64,000 bases of DNA from Eonycteris spelaea (lineage: Eukaryota > Chordata > Mammalia > Chiroptera > Pteropodidae), in the NCBI GenBank assembly GCA_003508835.1, contig PUFA01000077.1, forward strand, positions 6,896,001 to 6,960,000, in the 5' to 3' direction. Position numbers and translations under genes: made by a program. Numbering within the stretch: the first letter of the stretch is position 1; every line of letters starts with the position of its first letter. This document shows, piece after piece, positions 9,486-20,306 of this stretch. The notes under the pieces were generated by a model. That model did no database searches. It saw only the letters and a list, made by a program, of their open reading frames with translations, and was not told the DNA's origin.

Positions 9486-10450
9486 AACACGCCCATCCCT
9501 GTAAGGGGCACATCTGCCCAGAACCTGCTCCTCTGGCCAGACGCACTTCTCCTGGCCACTGGAAACCCCAGGCCTGGGGGAGGTGACAGAGAAGGGAGTC
9601 CCAAGCAAAACCCACCCTCCGCCTCCAGGAAGCTGCTGATGCTGAGCAAGCTAATACTTCTACTGCTGGCCAAATTCTTTGAGGGAAAGAAAGCAAATAA
9701 AAAGACACACAGCTCAAAAGGCACTCAATTGATTTTTTTTCACCCACTTAAACTAGACAGGAAAAGAAAAACCACTTAGAAAGTATGACCAAGGCCGTGT
9801 GTGCCAAGAATCAACACAGGAAGGAGTTTATTTACTTCTCCAAACACAGACTTGTAATGGTTCTACCGACTCAGCCCAAACTGGGGCTACAGGGACATCA
9901 TTAAACACAGAAACCCCTTTTACAAGGGAGTTCCAGGGCTGGACACGAAATGAGTTCAAGGTAAGGAGTTCTCTTTGAGGAGTCATTTGAACTTTGGGTG
10001 AACTTATTCAATTCATATAATTAGGAGGGGCTGTTAAGCTTATATGGCTGCCCAGTCTCAGGGACCGGCATATAAATGTGGCCCTCTGGTCCGTCATGGA
10101 GGGGCTTTGGGGACAAGGACAGGAGCCAAGGGTGACTGCCAGAACCTGGCCCCAAAACTTTCCCCTCTGCACACCCAGAAAAAGACGAAGAGAGGAGATG
10201 CCAGGTTATCGGTTAGAAAAGACTGGTAAGTGGGAAAAGGAAGGAAGCCACAATCTGTCAATATATCATAAATTAAACAGTTTCCACAAAAGTGACAGCC
10301 TGATGGGAGCTGCCTACCCACAACGGTCCTTACAGCTTCTCAGCTCGAGCTCACACCTCCAGGCTGGCTCTGGGCTACAGGCAGAGATAAAACCCGCATT
10401 CCTTCCTCAGCCTCTGGTAAGACTCAGACAAGTCAAATGCTGTCTTCCAG

Positions 10451-10451
<1 letters not shown>

Positions 10452-10496
<45 letters not shown>
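10452..10496 (+). repeat. (AC)n microsatellite
   Basis: About 22 uninterrupted AC dinucleotides. Confidence 0.97.
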
Positions 10497-10498
<2 letters not shown>

Positions 10499-10529
10499 CT
10501 TTCGGCACGTTCTAAAGAGCTACAGCTTC

Positions 10530-10705
10530 AGGGTGAAATAGGCCCAGGTCCAAATACCAGCCTGCATGACCATGGCCTTGGACAAGTTCCTGGCTCTGTC
10601 TGAGCCCTAGTTTTCTCGTCTGTACAGGGAGACTGACGGAGGGTGACAGGCAACCACACACGCCAAGCATTCAGCGCAATGCCCGGCACACAGTAGGTTC
10701 TCACC
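10530..10705 (+). repeat. MIR SINE
   Basis: TTGGACAAGTTCCTGGCTCT, TAGTTTTCTCGTCTGTACAG and GCCCGGCACACAGTAGG, in MIR order. Confidence 0.75.
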
Positions 10706-10759
10706 CGGCTCCTTTCTGTCCCCATCCACCACACGCAATGGATCTTGAGCACCTACTGT

Positions 10760-13050
10760 GTAAGTGGCACACCAAAGCATCTCGATTGCAAAGCAGCAGA
10801 GGCGACACAGGCAAGGCCTTCCCCGGGCTGAGAGGCGGGAAACCGTGATAACCTGTGAGCTGCTCCCGAATCCACACTGGGTGGGTTTGGTTTTGCTTTG
10901 GGGATTGTTGGGTTGTTGGGGGAGGGGGCGGCAGAGACTCAGATGAACTCTTCGCAGTCTCCAGCTAATTCAAGGGAGAACCTCGGCAATCAAATACAAC
11001 GGACTTCGTCAGGGCTCAGCCAATTCATTTACTCCATTTGTCTCTCTGGTTTGCTACTTAATAAGGCCATATCGGCAGTGCAATCTGCAAATCTGAGTTA
11101 AACTGCTTAAGGCATCAGGCCGTTCCCTTTAAGGAGCCCCAAAAATACCTCCTGCCTGATGTCCTAGGCCGCTGAATCTCTCCTCTGGCTTGTGTTTGTT
11201 CAGGAGAGGTATTTCTTTTTTTTTTTTTTTTTTTTTTTGCAGAGGTGTGAGTTTTAGGGGAAAGTATCCTGAAGGCAGTTCCGAGAAGTAATGGTGAACT
11301 TGAAATGATCTCATTTTTCCATACCCAATTTGAACATCTAAATGGTCTCGCTACAGAAGGAAATCTTGCCAGCTCTCACCCATCCCTGGGAAGATGGAAA
11401 AAGCCTAGATGAAAATTACGGATAAAGCATCTAATGGATCAATAGTTTCAACCTTTTCACCCTCCAAGCGTTTTTAACAACCTCGAAGGAGCTAGCCAAG
11501 TTGACAGATATCATTTCAGCTTTTTCCTTTTCCCTACCCGAGGATGCATAAGAAGAAGTCAAAGCCTAAGAGGTCAGCGTCTGAGAAGACATAGTAGGCA
11601 CAGGACAGATACTAAAACAACTGTTTGCTGTTCATCTGAAATTCAAATTTAACAGAGAATTCTGTATCTTGTTGAAATTGAGCTTGTGCTTGCAACTTTG
11701 CTGATGTCTAATAAATACTACAGAGTTATGGGTACACGCTCCTCGCGTAAGAACTGAGGGACAGCTGAACCCGGCAAAATTCAAACTCGGCTTACCCTCC
11801 ACGCAAACCATGGTCTACGGCACAAGTCTCTCTGCGTTGGGGCATACTAACTGGAATTTCAGAACACAAAGGTTCAGAGCCTCAAGCAACAAGCTTTGAC
11901 TATTTGGTTAAATATGAGATACAAGGATTTTCGCACAGAGACGCTCAAGCCAAGACCTCCCCCTCCAGCTCAAAAAAAAAAAAAATCTCTTTCCAAACCT
12001 GGACAAGATTTGCACCTAAAAACCAAAACGATTGGTCTACATAGAACAGGCCCCACATCTCTGAACCGCACCCATTCTGGGCCGTTCCCTGCTGCCGATT
12101 TCACGACACCTTTACTTCAATATCTTCTCCCACAGGCCCAAACCGAGGAAGCTGTAAAAACCCTGGGCAAACACGGCCATTTGCTAAGAGAAAGCCGGCA
12201 TGGGGCCCATCCGTACTTTTACAAGGGCTTTGCTTGTCCTGCCTTCGTGTGTCACCATTTACAGGGGAGCCCGCCTCTCTCAGAGTACCTGGCCACAGGC
12301 AGAGGCCTTGGCTGGGTTTTCGATACCTTACTGAAGAAAATATTTTGGGGGACGATCCCAAGGAAGCCCTGCAGGGAGCGATGAGCCTTCCCAGGCTGGA
12401 CTCCAAGCCTTTCCTTCACAGCTGCCATACTGTACTCAGTGTCAGCCACTTATAGCCCACAGGACAAGCGACCTCCCCTCACCCTATGGATCTCTGGCTC
12501 CTGGAGGCCTTCCACATAGCAGGCCCCCTACACACTGAGGAAGTGAAGCGCTCTTCCAACAGGAACCCCACAGCCAAAGCAGTGGAGAGAGAGAGAGAAA
12601 TAATAATAATAATAAAAGCCTGAAATCATTACTAGTGCTGGACCCGCTACCCACATTCTTGATCTTATGATAAGTGAGGGAAAATATCATGACGTGCCTT
12701 CGAACCACAAAAGATTTCCATGGAATTCAAGAAGTCCCTTTAGCAGTTCTAATTTTAGGCAGAACTTAGGAGCGAGGCTGCTGGTGGCAGAGGGGCGGGG
12801 GGGCGGCGGAGAGGAACTGAACAAGGCCCCTATTCTGCTCCACACAGGTGCTGGTAACAGGACACCCCATCTTAAGTGAGACGTGGGGAATTCAAGGTGT
12901 GGCTGGTATTTTTTCACTCCCAGTCACATTATACAACCCCGAACACACTCTCCGACCTAGGACAAAGTTCTCCCTACATCAAGCCCGATTCAGCTCCTCA
13001 CATGCTGATTCTTGAGCAACAAGGCTGAGGAAACATTTGATTTCAGCATC
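10760..13050. other. Largely unique intronic segment
   Basis: I recognise no interspersed repeat apart from a T22 run at 11,216-11,238, an A13 run near 11,972 and a short (ATA)n at 12,598. No ORF here is splice-bounded or family-like. Low repeat density 4-6 kb from the promoter would fit intronic regulatory DNA, but that is inference. Confidence 0.4.
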
Positions 13051-13224
13051 GACTTTTTTTTTTTTTAACTAAGTTAATTATTACAAGAAGAAAGGTGTCC
13101 ACAGGGTGAGCTATCCCCAAGATTGGCCAGAGTCTCTTAGTCTTAAAAGCCCCCCAACATCACTGAATTCTATGCTGGCTCAATTACTTAAAAAAATAAT
13201 AACAAACAATAAAAACACAAATAG

Positions 13225-13294
13225 CAAATCACTGTTATACACACTGAAACCAATATAATGTTCTATGCCAATTATATCACAATAAAAAAAAAAG
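13225..13294 (+). repeat. L1 3' end, strongly 5'-truncated
   Basis: GTTATACACACTGAAACCAA then TATGCCAATTATATCACAAT and A10 matches the last 60 bp of a laurasiatherian L1. Confidence 0.7.
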
Positions 13295-14222
13295 GAATCC
13301 GCTATTTGCAAAAAGTTAGTTTTGCCAAGACGTGGATAGAAACTCTCCAAAAATTCCAGGACCCCCTTAATGTAGCCAACATTCTCTAAACATCAGAAGT
13401 CAGTCAACTGGCCTTCCACACACAGTCATTTGCAAGCTACTGTTCCCCCAGACAAACAGGCGATGGGGTCCTTGCTCCAGCCACATGAATCTCTGTCCCC
13501 TCTTTCCTCTGGGACCAGCTCACAGCAGACGACTTGATTTATGTGGGTGGGTGGGAAGGCGGCCAGTAAGCGATTTTGCACACCACCATTCATTAGTGAC
13601 CACCACCAGAGGAGGGTGGAAGAAAGGGGAAAACACAAGGTTTCCTCTCCTCAAGGAATCGATAAGTTATTTAACAGCTGGATCCCAATGGGAGAAAAGT
13701 GAGTGTTTCTTCTGCACCCTTCCTCCTGAAAAGGGTAAAATGCACTCCCTGAAAGCCAGGACTTAACTGGATGAGGATCATTAGAAGGTGACAGACAGAA
13801 TCCTCTCTAGCCCTGTGATGCCTTGAGGTTCTTTAGTTTGGGAAGGTGGATGGGGCTAGGCCTTGAAATTACTCCATTTTTTGTTGCTGTTGTTGTTTTT
13901 CTCCAAAGAGGAAACTGACTCCCTTCCTGTGCCACTGTTCATTTTGGAGAATCAAATGTTACTAAAAAAGCCGTTTTCCTTACCCTTTCCTCACCCCAAT
14001 CCAACACCACTGCTGAGAAAAATAACCTAAATTTTTTCTCAAGGTGGCATTCCAAAAGGGCTTCCAACATTTACACTTGTCCTTCAAAGCAAACAGAAAG
14101 GGGGCCAAAGGCATTACAATCCCATCAAGGGAGTTCAAAGAAGAGAAAAAGAGGCTAAGCGGGTCACTAGAAAGTCAGCTGATTTCAGATATTAAAAACT
14201 GACTTTTACTGATGGCAACTTC

Positions 14223-14234
14223 ATGCATATGCAT
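14223..14234. promoter_or_regulatory. MORE-type POU palindrome
   Basis: The sequence ATGCATATGCAT is a perfect palindrome identical to the MORE site, which binds homodimers of POU factors such as OCT1 and OCT4. It lies 2.4 kb inside intron 1 in unique sequence. A 12-bp palindrome of this composition can occur by chance. Confidence 0.4.
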
Positions 14235-15842
14235 ACTATACACTGCTTATCCTATATGCACAAATTTTAAAAGTCCCTCTTAAAATGTCACTGTCGTCTA
14301 ATCCATGAGGAAGTCTTGTAAGAAAACTCCATGAAAATATTCAGAAACTACCTTATGCATAAACCATCTTGAAAACCAGACTCCCCCTTTCTTTCTTCCT
14401 TATCTTTCAACTCCCTAAAAGTCTGAAATTCCGTGGCCCTCACGGTTATAGAGTCTTCCGATATAGAGTCTTCCGTTCTACCTTGCCTTCAAACCTTTGA
14501 CTGCCAAAACAAATCAAACAAAAACCTTTCAAATGAATGCCTTCCCACAGGATGCTGAGCAAATCCTACTACCTTCAAAGGGAAACAACTCAAGAACCAC
14601 ACGCTATAGATCCAGCTCTGAAGGGGCATTAAATAAGTCTTTTCTTTTCTTTTTTAACTGGAATCTTGTGGAAGGAGAAGCACACCACCTTAGCACCCAC
14701 AAACCCCCAGGGCCAGAGTGCTGCACGTGGAAAGCAGGGGGGCCCACCCAGGAATGGGTGACTTTCTGCAGGGCTTTGGGCTCAAGCAAGTAAACAGGAA
14801 AAACTGAGCCTGGGTTCTGGATTAAGGGACAAAGAGAGAGGAGAAACTCCAGATGTGAACACTTGGGACTACAGTGGGCAGACCTATCAGGTCACCGGGT
14901 CCTTGTCAGCACAGAGCGACTGGAAATATCCATTTCTCTCCTCCAAAAAACACCAGCAGCTTTACCAGTCCATCTCAAATTCTTCCCCTAGCGATGAGAA
15001 TACATGTGTGCCTCAAACCAAATCTTACTTGATTATAAAGCTGGTGAAATTGAAGTTCAACAGAAATACCCTCCAGAGTCCAAGGAGGGGACACCCATCT
15101 TTGTCTTAAAAGAGTTCAACGTGGATTGGGGGCAAAGGAATGCAAAGGGCTGTCTTTGAACAGGGACTAATCCATCTAATTCCAAGCGGCTGGCTTAGAG
15201 GCATTCCTGAGCAAGCAGGGTCTCTCTGAAGATAATGCCACATGAATGTCAATTTCTGACAAAAGGCACAGGCTCTGTAAAAGGATTTCAAAATGGACAA
15301 GACCAGGACCCAGGACGGAGGCACCTTGGAAAAGTTCACCCTGGGAGAGGTGGTAGTTGGTTCTAAAAGGGGAAAGCTGGCCGTGACAGCTGAGCATTCC
15401 TTCCCAAAGTCCATCTCGGAGACCGAACCCTCTCCAAACCTCATACTTCATCAGACAAAAGCTCCACCGGGCGCCCAGGCCCCGGCTGAAGAGGGGCTGT
15501 TCACACCCACTGGCTGCACAAGCTTCCAAACCTGCCCACTCCTTTTGGAAACCGAGCTTTTAATTAAACACCACCTCCCCGGATCTGTTGAGGCAAACTG
15601 GGGCTGGGCCGGAGCCAAAGAGAAGCTCCCTAAATACATATTAAAAAAAAAAAAATCCCCCCCGCCTCCAATTCCCACCTCCAGCCAGCTCGCGTGGCTG
15701 CTTGTATTTCTTTGGATGAGTAACACAGGGCCCTGGGTCTATCTCTGTGCACCAGAAAATCTACCTCCAAGGATCAGGTTATCCCCAGTCCCACCCTTCG
15801 CAGTAAAAAGCCAGGGTGTTGCTCCCCGCCCCCAACACACGA

Positions 15843-15868
15843 GTGTGCGCGCACGCGCGCACGCACAA
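15843..15868. other. Alternating purine-pyrimidine (Z-DNA-prone) tract
   Basis: GTGTGCGCGCACGCGCGCAC is a strict GT/GC alternation of about 24 bp, 0.8 kb from the MTSS1 exon. Alternating GC/GT tracts near promoters can flip to Z-DNA under negative supercoiling. Confidence 0.6.
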
Positions 15869-16627
15869 TTTCCACAATCCTCCCAAGAGAAAACGTGGAG
15901 TCCGTGTGTGTTGGGTGGGTGGATGGGATACAGTTGTTTGGGAAGCCCCAATCTTGCCCTCTTGCTGGGAGCCGCAGCCAGGGGAAGAACGGGCCCCTGC
16001 AAAGCTGCTCTGGGAACTTCTGCTCGGCGCCCCCAGGGAGGGCCGAGGGAAGGCATGCACGGCCTCACCAGCTGTGGAACAGCCTAATTAATTCCTAATT
16101 TGCTCAGATCCCCGCTTTCCCCTCCAAGGTGGACCTGAAAGCCAAGGAGGGTGAGGAAGGCTTCCCTCCCAGTCCCTCAGGCCGGAGCTCCTTCCCGCAG
16201 CCGGGCAGAGCCCCGACGCCCTCCCCACCGCCGCGGCAGGCTCCCCCTCCCCGTCCCCGGGGGAATCAGGTGTCTGCCCAGGCATCCAGCCTCCGCGGGT
16301 CGCAGACACTCCGTCCAGCCACAGACAATGGAAAACTTGGAGGCAGGGCCCTGAGCCCCTGGGGAAAGGAGATGGGGCCCCCCCGTGGGACAACGATCGG
16401 GGAGAGAACAGGGGGCATCAGAACCCCGTAGAGAAGCCGCTCGCGCGGTGACCCAGCAGAGCCCAGAGCAGCGCCCCGGGTGAGCAGGTGAAACCGGGCC
16501 GGAGCGCTCCCTCAGGTGGCTGGCGGCCACCGCGCAGACAAGGGCCGGGCCCCTGGCCCCGGGCGGAGGCGAAGCTCCGCAGCCAGGTCGGCGCGCGGCG
16601 GCCCGCGCCGCAGCCGCGCCCCCGGCG

Positions 16628-16633
16628 ACCTAC
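16628..16633 (-). other. MTSS1: MTSS1 intron 1 splice donor
   Basis: The minus strand reads AAG followed by GTAGGT directly after codon 24, a near-consensus U2-type donor. It fixes the exon end. The ORF reading on past it into GC-rich sequence (to about 16,418) is intronic and not protein. Confidence 0.9.
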
Positions 16634-16705
16634 CTTCATGTCGCTGATGATGGTCTGGAAGAGGCCTCCGAGCGCGCTGCATTCCTTCTCAATCACAGCC
16701 TCCAT
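16634..16705 (-). CDS. MTSS1: MTSS1 first coding exon (residues 1-24)
   Basis: The minus strand reads ATG at 16,705-16,703 and stays open for 24 codons, starting MEAVIEKECS and ending IISDMK. A splice donor GTAGGT follows at 16,633-16,628, so the exon ends in phase 0. This matches the N-terminus of MTSS1 (MIM) as I recall it; the paralogue MTSS2 differs at several of these positions (it begins METAEKECG). MTSS1 is a cytoplasmic scaffold with an N-terminal I-BAR (IMD) domain that binds PI(4,5)P2 membranes and a C-terminal WH2 domain that binds actin monomers. It shapes protrusions, cilia and dendritic spines. Exon 1 encodes the start of IMD helix 1. The start context is strong (A at -3, G at +4). 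No further MTSS1 exon is visible, as expected if the rest lies beyond the left edge after a large first intron. The minus orientation means the gene runs leftwards out of the window. Confidence 0.93.
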
Positions 16706-17120
16706 TTTCCCGGCGCCGGCAGGGACAGGACACACACTCAGGGCCGCCGGGACTGTGCGCGGGATCGGGGCTCGCTCACCCCGGGAGGAATTTCACCCTC
16801 CGAGCGACCCACCTCTGACTCGCAGCCTCTCCTGCAAAGAGGACGAAGTGCCCGAGATCGACTCTTCTCTGCCCAAAATAAAAATCCAATTTTAAAAGCC
16901 AAACCGCTCTGTAGGGTGATTCGCCTACATGCAGCGCTCGGCTCCTGGCCTTAAAAATGCCCAGAGAAGACTGACAATCAGGCCACCACTGGTGCCCACG
17001 ACGGAAACGGCAAAGCCCATCCTGAAGCAGAGAAAACCACCCGCTGACCCGGGGCCAGCGCCATTTAAAAATGCAAGATTTTCTAAATTAATAAAAATTT
17101 TTTGGAAATTTGAAAAACGA
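16706..17120 (-). promoter_or_regulatory. MTSS1: Probable MTSS1 5' UTR and proximal promoter
   Basis: This lies directly upstream of the MTSS1 ATG on the minus strand and within the CpG-rich zone. No TATA box at a convincing distance is visible. There is one upstream ATG, at 16,930-16,928, followed at once by a stop. An AT-rich patch of about 60 bp (about 17,062-17,125) separates this part from a second, more GC-rich block. The transcription start cannot be placed from sequence alone; 5' UTR extent is inference. Confidence 0.6.
16925..16930 (-). promoter_or_regulatory. Start-stop upstream ORF (ATG-TAG)
   Basis: The minus strand reads ATGTAG about 220 nt upstream of the MTSS1 start codon. If the mRNA begins further upstream, this is a minimal uORF of the start-stop type, known in other genes to stall ribosomes and lower translation of the main ORF. 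Function depends on where transcription starts. Confidence 0.4.
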
Positions 17121-17554
17121 TCGCCCTGCAGCAGAGCGGGTCTGCTCGCGGCGCCCGGATCTGTTGCTCACAGCCGCGGCCGCCGCCTCCTTTTCACTCC
17201 TGCGCGCCCAGCCCTGGCGCTCGCTCTGGCTCGGCTCCCAGGGACGTTCGGAGAGGCGCACGCGCGCTCGTGGCCGCGCGTCCGCCGCCGGGGCGCGGGG
17301 CGGTGCGGGTGCGCTCGCGGCTGTGCGTCCGCCGCGCGCGCGGGCGGGGGCCGGGAGCGCGTGCCCGGGAGGCGCGTGGGGCGCCGGCCGCACAGAGGAG
17401 CTGGCGGGCGGCGCAGCTAGGATCTCAGCCCCGCGGGAGCCTCCTTCTCCGAGCCTGCACTGGGCACCTCTCTCCCCACCCTGGCCGCTGGTCGCAGCGC
17501 GGAGAGGACGTGTCAGCACGCGACTAGGCGAGCGCCCACCCTGCAATGGCTGCA

Positions 17555-17650
17555 GGCGCCCAGAACTGAGGTTGCACCCGCTGCTTCCTGGAGACTCCCG
17601 GTGGCCGGCTTAGCGCAGTGCCCAGCATGTAGTGAGCGCTCAGTAGGGCG
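17555..17650 (+). repeat. MIR fragment at CpG island edge
   Basis: The 3' part of a MIR-like sequence (a 'cagtgcccagcatgtagtga' stretch followed by 'gcgctcag') lies at the right border of the CpG island. Short and diverged. Confidence 0.4.
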
Positions 17651-17654
17651 GGAA

Positions 17655-18090
17655 AACTGCAGCAGCTGCTCCTGCGGCCTTCTCGGAAGAGGCCCGGTCT
17701 GCGTGTGACATCAAGACGGCAACGCCAAGTAACGACCGCGGAAAGGGGTGTATCATTTCAGGAGAGTTCGGGGCTTGCCCTGCAGCGGGATGCCGAGTTC
17801 AATAAAGTTACAGGCTGCTGGGAAAGTAGATTGATTTGCCATTGTAAAATAAATGGTATTAGAGCATTATTGCTGACTGCTCGTGGCACAGACAGTTGTT
17901 TTTCAGGCCCACTGAGGGCCTGACAACCTGCATGACTCGAAGAAGAGAGTTGTCACTTCTGGAATTAACGGATCTCTTGAGTAACCCAAGGTCATTTGGA
18001 TGCATAGGTCTCATCTTCACCTTGCCGATAACAGTGCCTGACTCATAGTTTGCTCTCAGTCATTAGTATTATGGATTAAATATTAATGCC
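17655..18090. other. Upstream flank of MTSS1, nothing firm
   Basis: Sequence beyond the CpG island. A weak L2/MIR-like tail (near 18,020-18,065) is the only hint of a repeat. Confidence 0.4.
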
Positions 18091-18094
18091 AATA

Positions 18095-18338
18095 TTGCAG
18101 TGATCAAGATCTCTGCTTTTAGAGCCCGGCGGCCTGGATTCAAACTGGTTTGCAACCTAACTGAACTTATGGCCTTGGGCCATAGTAGTAGCTGGGCCTC
18201 AGTTTCCTCATCTGTAAATGGGAATAAAGACAGCATGTATTTATTTCATAGGGCTGTTCTGAGTTTTACCTGCATTAATATATGTAAAACACTTAAAGCA
18301 GTTACTGGCATATAATCAATAAGCACTCAATAAACGAA
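18095..18338 (+). repeat. MIR SINE, near full length
   Basis: GGCCTGGATTCAAACTGGTT, CCTCAGTTTCCTCATCTGTA and AAGCACTCAATAAACG, in consensus order. Confidence 0.9.
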
Positions 18339-18344
18339 GAGAAA

Positions 18345-18815
18345 GAGATTTAGTGTAGCAATTTTCACAATAGCCAAGATGTGGGAACGACCTAAATGTT
18401 CATGACAGATGAATAGATAAAGAAACGCAGTATATACATACAATGGGATTATTAGCCTTAAAAAGGAAGGAAATCCTGCAAATGCAACGTGGGTGAAACT
18501 CGAGGACATTGTGCTAAGTGAAATAAGCCAGTCGCAGGACAAATACTGCATGATTCCACTTATATGAAGTATCTAAATAGTCGAACTCATAGAATCAGAC
18601 AGTAGAATGGGGGGGGGGGGTGCCGGAGGCTGGAGTCGGGGGGGTTGCTGATCAGGGGGCATGAAGTCTCAATTAGTAAGACGAGTTCTAGAGTCCGCTC
18701 CACAACATGCACTTATAATTAACCATACAGTATTGTTTACACTTTAAAATGTGTTCAGAGGGTAGATCGCATGTAGTGTTCTTACCATAATGAAGTTAAA
18801 CTTAAAAAAGGCAGA
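18345..18815 (+). repeat. L1 3' end
   Basis: CACAATAGCCAAGATGTGGG, GTGCTAAGTGAAATAAGCCA and ATGATTCCACTTATATGAAG are the ORF2-end/3'UTR of a mammalian L1. It ends near an A-rich tail at 18,812. It contains a G12 run at about 18,609. Confidence 0.9.
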
Positions 18816-18899
18816 GACCAGGTCAAGGCTCATTCCAGCCCTGGTCTCAGAGTACACGTGGCAAGCCTGTAACGTTGGCATGCTGTCCCACGACTCTGC

Positions 18900-19015
18900 C
18901 GAGGGCCTGCTGTGTTGAGTGTAGGTGCGTCTTACATGTATTATCTCTAATCCTCACCACAACCTTGAGAAGGAGGTTGTCATACTAGCCCTCATTTTAC
19001 TGTTGGAAGGTGGCA
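18900..19015 (-). repeat. MIR fragment
   Basis: TTACATGTATTATCTCTAAT and CCTCACCACAACCTTGAGAA, antisense MIR. Confidence 0.65.
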
Positions 19016-19559
19016 GGCAGGTCTTTTACCTTGGTTTTCTGACTCCCACGCCTGAGATCTCCATTCGTCTACCTAGCCTTCAGTCCTCCTGGCATAAGGG
19101 ACTCCAGCTTTAGCCCAAAGGACACTGTGTTCAGCTTTTCTGCCACGTGCCTGAATTTAAATGCCCTGAACACCCAACCTTAGCAGTGTTTGCAAAGCCC
19201 ACCTCTCATTCTCCTCTTCCCTTGGACTTCTACTGGCCTGGGGACTGTGAACCCGATTTGTTCTTTCATGAGAAAGTGAAGCATCCAAAACCCCCTTGGG
19301 AGGGAACCTGGGAAAATCACATGAGTCAAGAAAGGTTCAGAGGGGGACAACATTTGGCATTTTTAATAAGGCCTGGGGTGAGGCTGGTGAATAGAGGGAT
19401 TCTGAGCAGGAAAATGACAAGGCCAGGTTTACACCCTTTTTACATTACATCCTCTCCCAGATTTGTGCATTCTTCTTTCTCCTTGCTGTAGACCTCCCAG
19501 CACTCACTGGGAAGACATCAAGTTCCAATTAACAAAATTCCTCTCGGGTATTTTGCTGT

Positions 19560-19584
19560 TTTGTTTTGTTTTGTTTTGTTTTTA
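19560..19584 (+). repeat. (TTTTG)n short tandem repeat
   Basis: Four to five TTTTG units. Confidence 0.85.
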
Positions 19585-19904
19585 ATAGCTCCTGAAAGGA
19601 GGAACCCAAAGGAACAGATCTCTACCAGAGAAATTTCAACTCCTGTGATCCTGGGAAGGAGAGTTTGGGAGGCAATGACACCTTCTCAAAGCAGCTCTCT
19701 TCACCCTCCTTTGCATTTTGAGGTGGGTCAGGGTGTCCCTCAGCCTCTCCTCACTTTGTGACTTCTGGCAGGCTATTTGATCTCTGGAGCTAGCCTCTAT
19801 TCCGACAGGAGTTCCTAAGTCATGGAATGTTCCAAGGATTGAAATGGATGCCAAATGCCTATCACCTAGCAGTGTTACACGCCTGGGTTCCCTTCCTTTC
19901 TAGA

Positions 19905-20100
19905 AGGATTCTCACCTTGGCTGCATGGAGGGCCCTGCCCTGGCCTCAAACTTGACACCAATTGGCATTCCCTAGGGGAATTTTTAAATACCCATGCCTG
20001 GGCTCCACTCCCAGGGAGCCTGATGAGTTGGTCTGGGCATCAAGACTTTTTAAAGCTTTCTAAGTGATTCCAATATGCAGCAAATTTAAGAACCCTGATC
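19905..20100. repeat. hAT-Charlie MITE (MER5/MER112-like)
   Basis: TTCTCACCTTGGCTGCATGG at one end, CATGCCTGGGCTCCACTCCC in the middle and a terminal AATTTAAGAACCCTGATC fit this short hAT group. Confidence 0.65.
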
Positions 20101-20236
20101 TAAAGACCTTTAAAAGAAGATACCTGGGCCCAGGTACTACTTCTAAACAATTAAAGTAGAATCTCTGGGACTGGGCTCCAGTGTTTTTTTAATGTATCAT
20201 ACGTATTTTATTCCACCCTCATATAAGGATGTGGAG

Positions 20237-20238
<2 letters not shown>

Positions 20239-20279
<41 letters not shown>

Positions 20280-20306
20280 GTGTGTAACTTGTTTGTTCAC
20301 AAAAAC

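Larger units (their letters stand above)
13320..16100. other. Largely unique intronic segment near exon 1
   Basis: No interspersed repeat recognised. Contains a POU-type palindrome (14,223), a 15-bp tandem duplication (about 14,447-14,477), a Z-DNA-prone tract (15,843) and TAATTA boxes near 16,085. The 264-codon plus-strand ORF at 15,293-16,087 has no recognisable domain and is judged chance. Confidence 0.4.
1..16627 (-). other. MTSS1: 5' portion of MTSS1 intron 1
   Basis: The donor at 16,628 points leftwards and no acceptor plus MTSS1-like exon was recognised down to position 1. The whole left quarter is therefore inferred to be intron 1. That intron is known to be very long in other mammals. 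It holds old repeats, microsatellites and some unique motif-rich segments, listed separately. Confidence 0.8.
16150..17620. promoter_or_regulatory. CpG island over the MTSS1 promoter
   Basis: Base composition changes sharply from the mixed flanks to GC-rich DNA with frequent CpG. The densest part is about 17,140-17,420, with runs of CGCGCG and several GC-box-like GGGCGG or GGGGCGGGG motifs. It encloses the MTSS1 first coding exon. CpG islands of this size normally mark unmethylated, broadly active promoters, often with divergent transcription. The island is the only one seen in the window. Confidence 0.88.

Noticed and set aside
15293..16087. 264-codon plus-strand ORF next to the CpG island
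   Set aside because: No domain or recognised family, composition follows the GC-rich DNA, and overlapping ORFs exist in several frames and on the other strand.
16418..16735. 105-codon minus-strand ORF containing MEAVIEKECS read as one exon
   Set aside because: Only the first 24 codons after the ATG are MTSS1; the reading frame then runs through a perfect splice donor into intron sequence.
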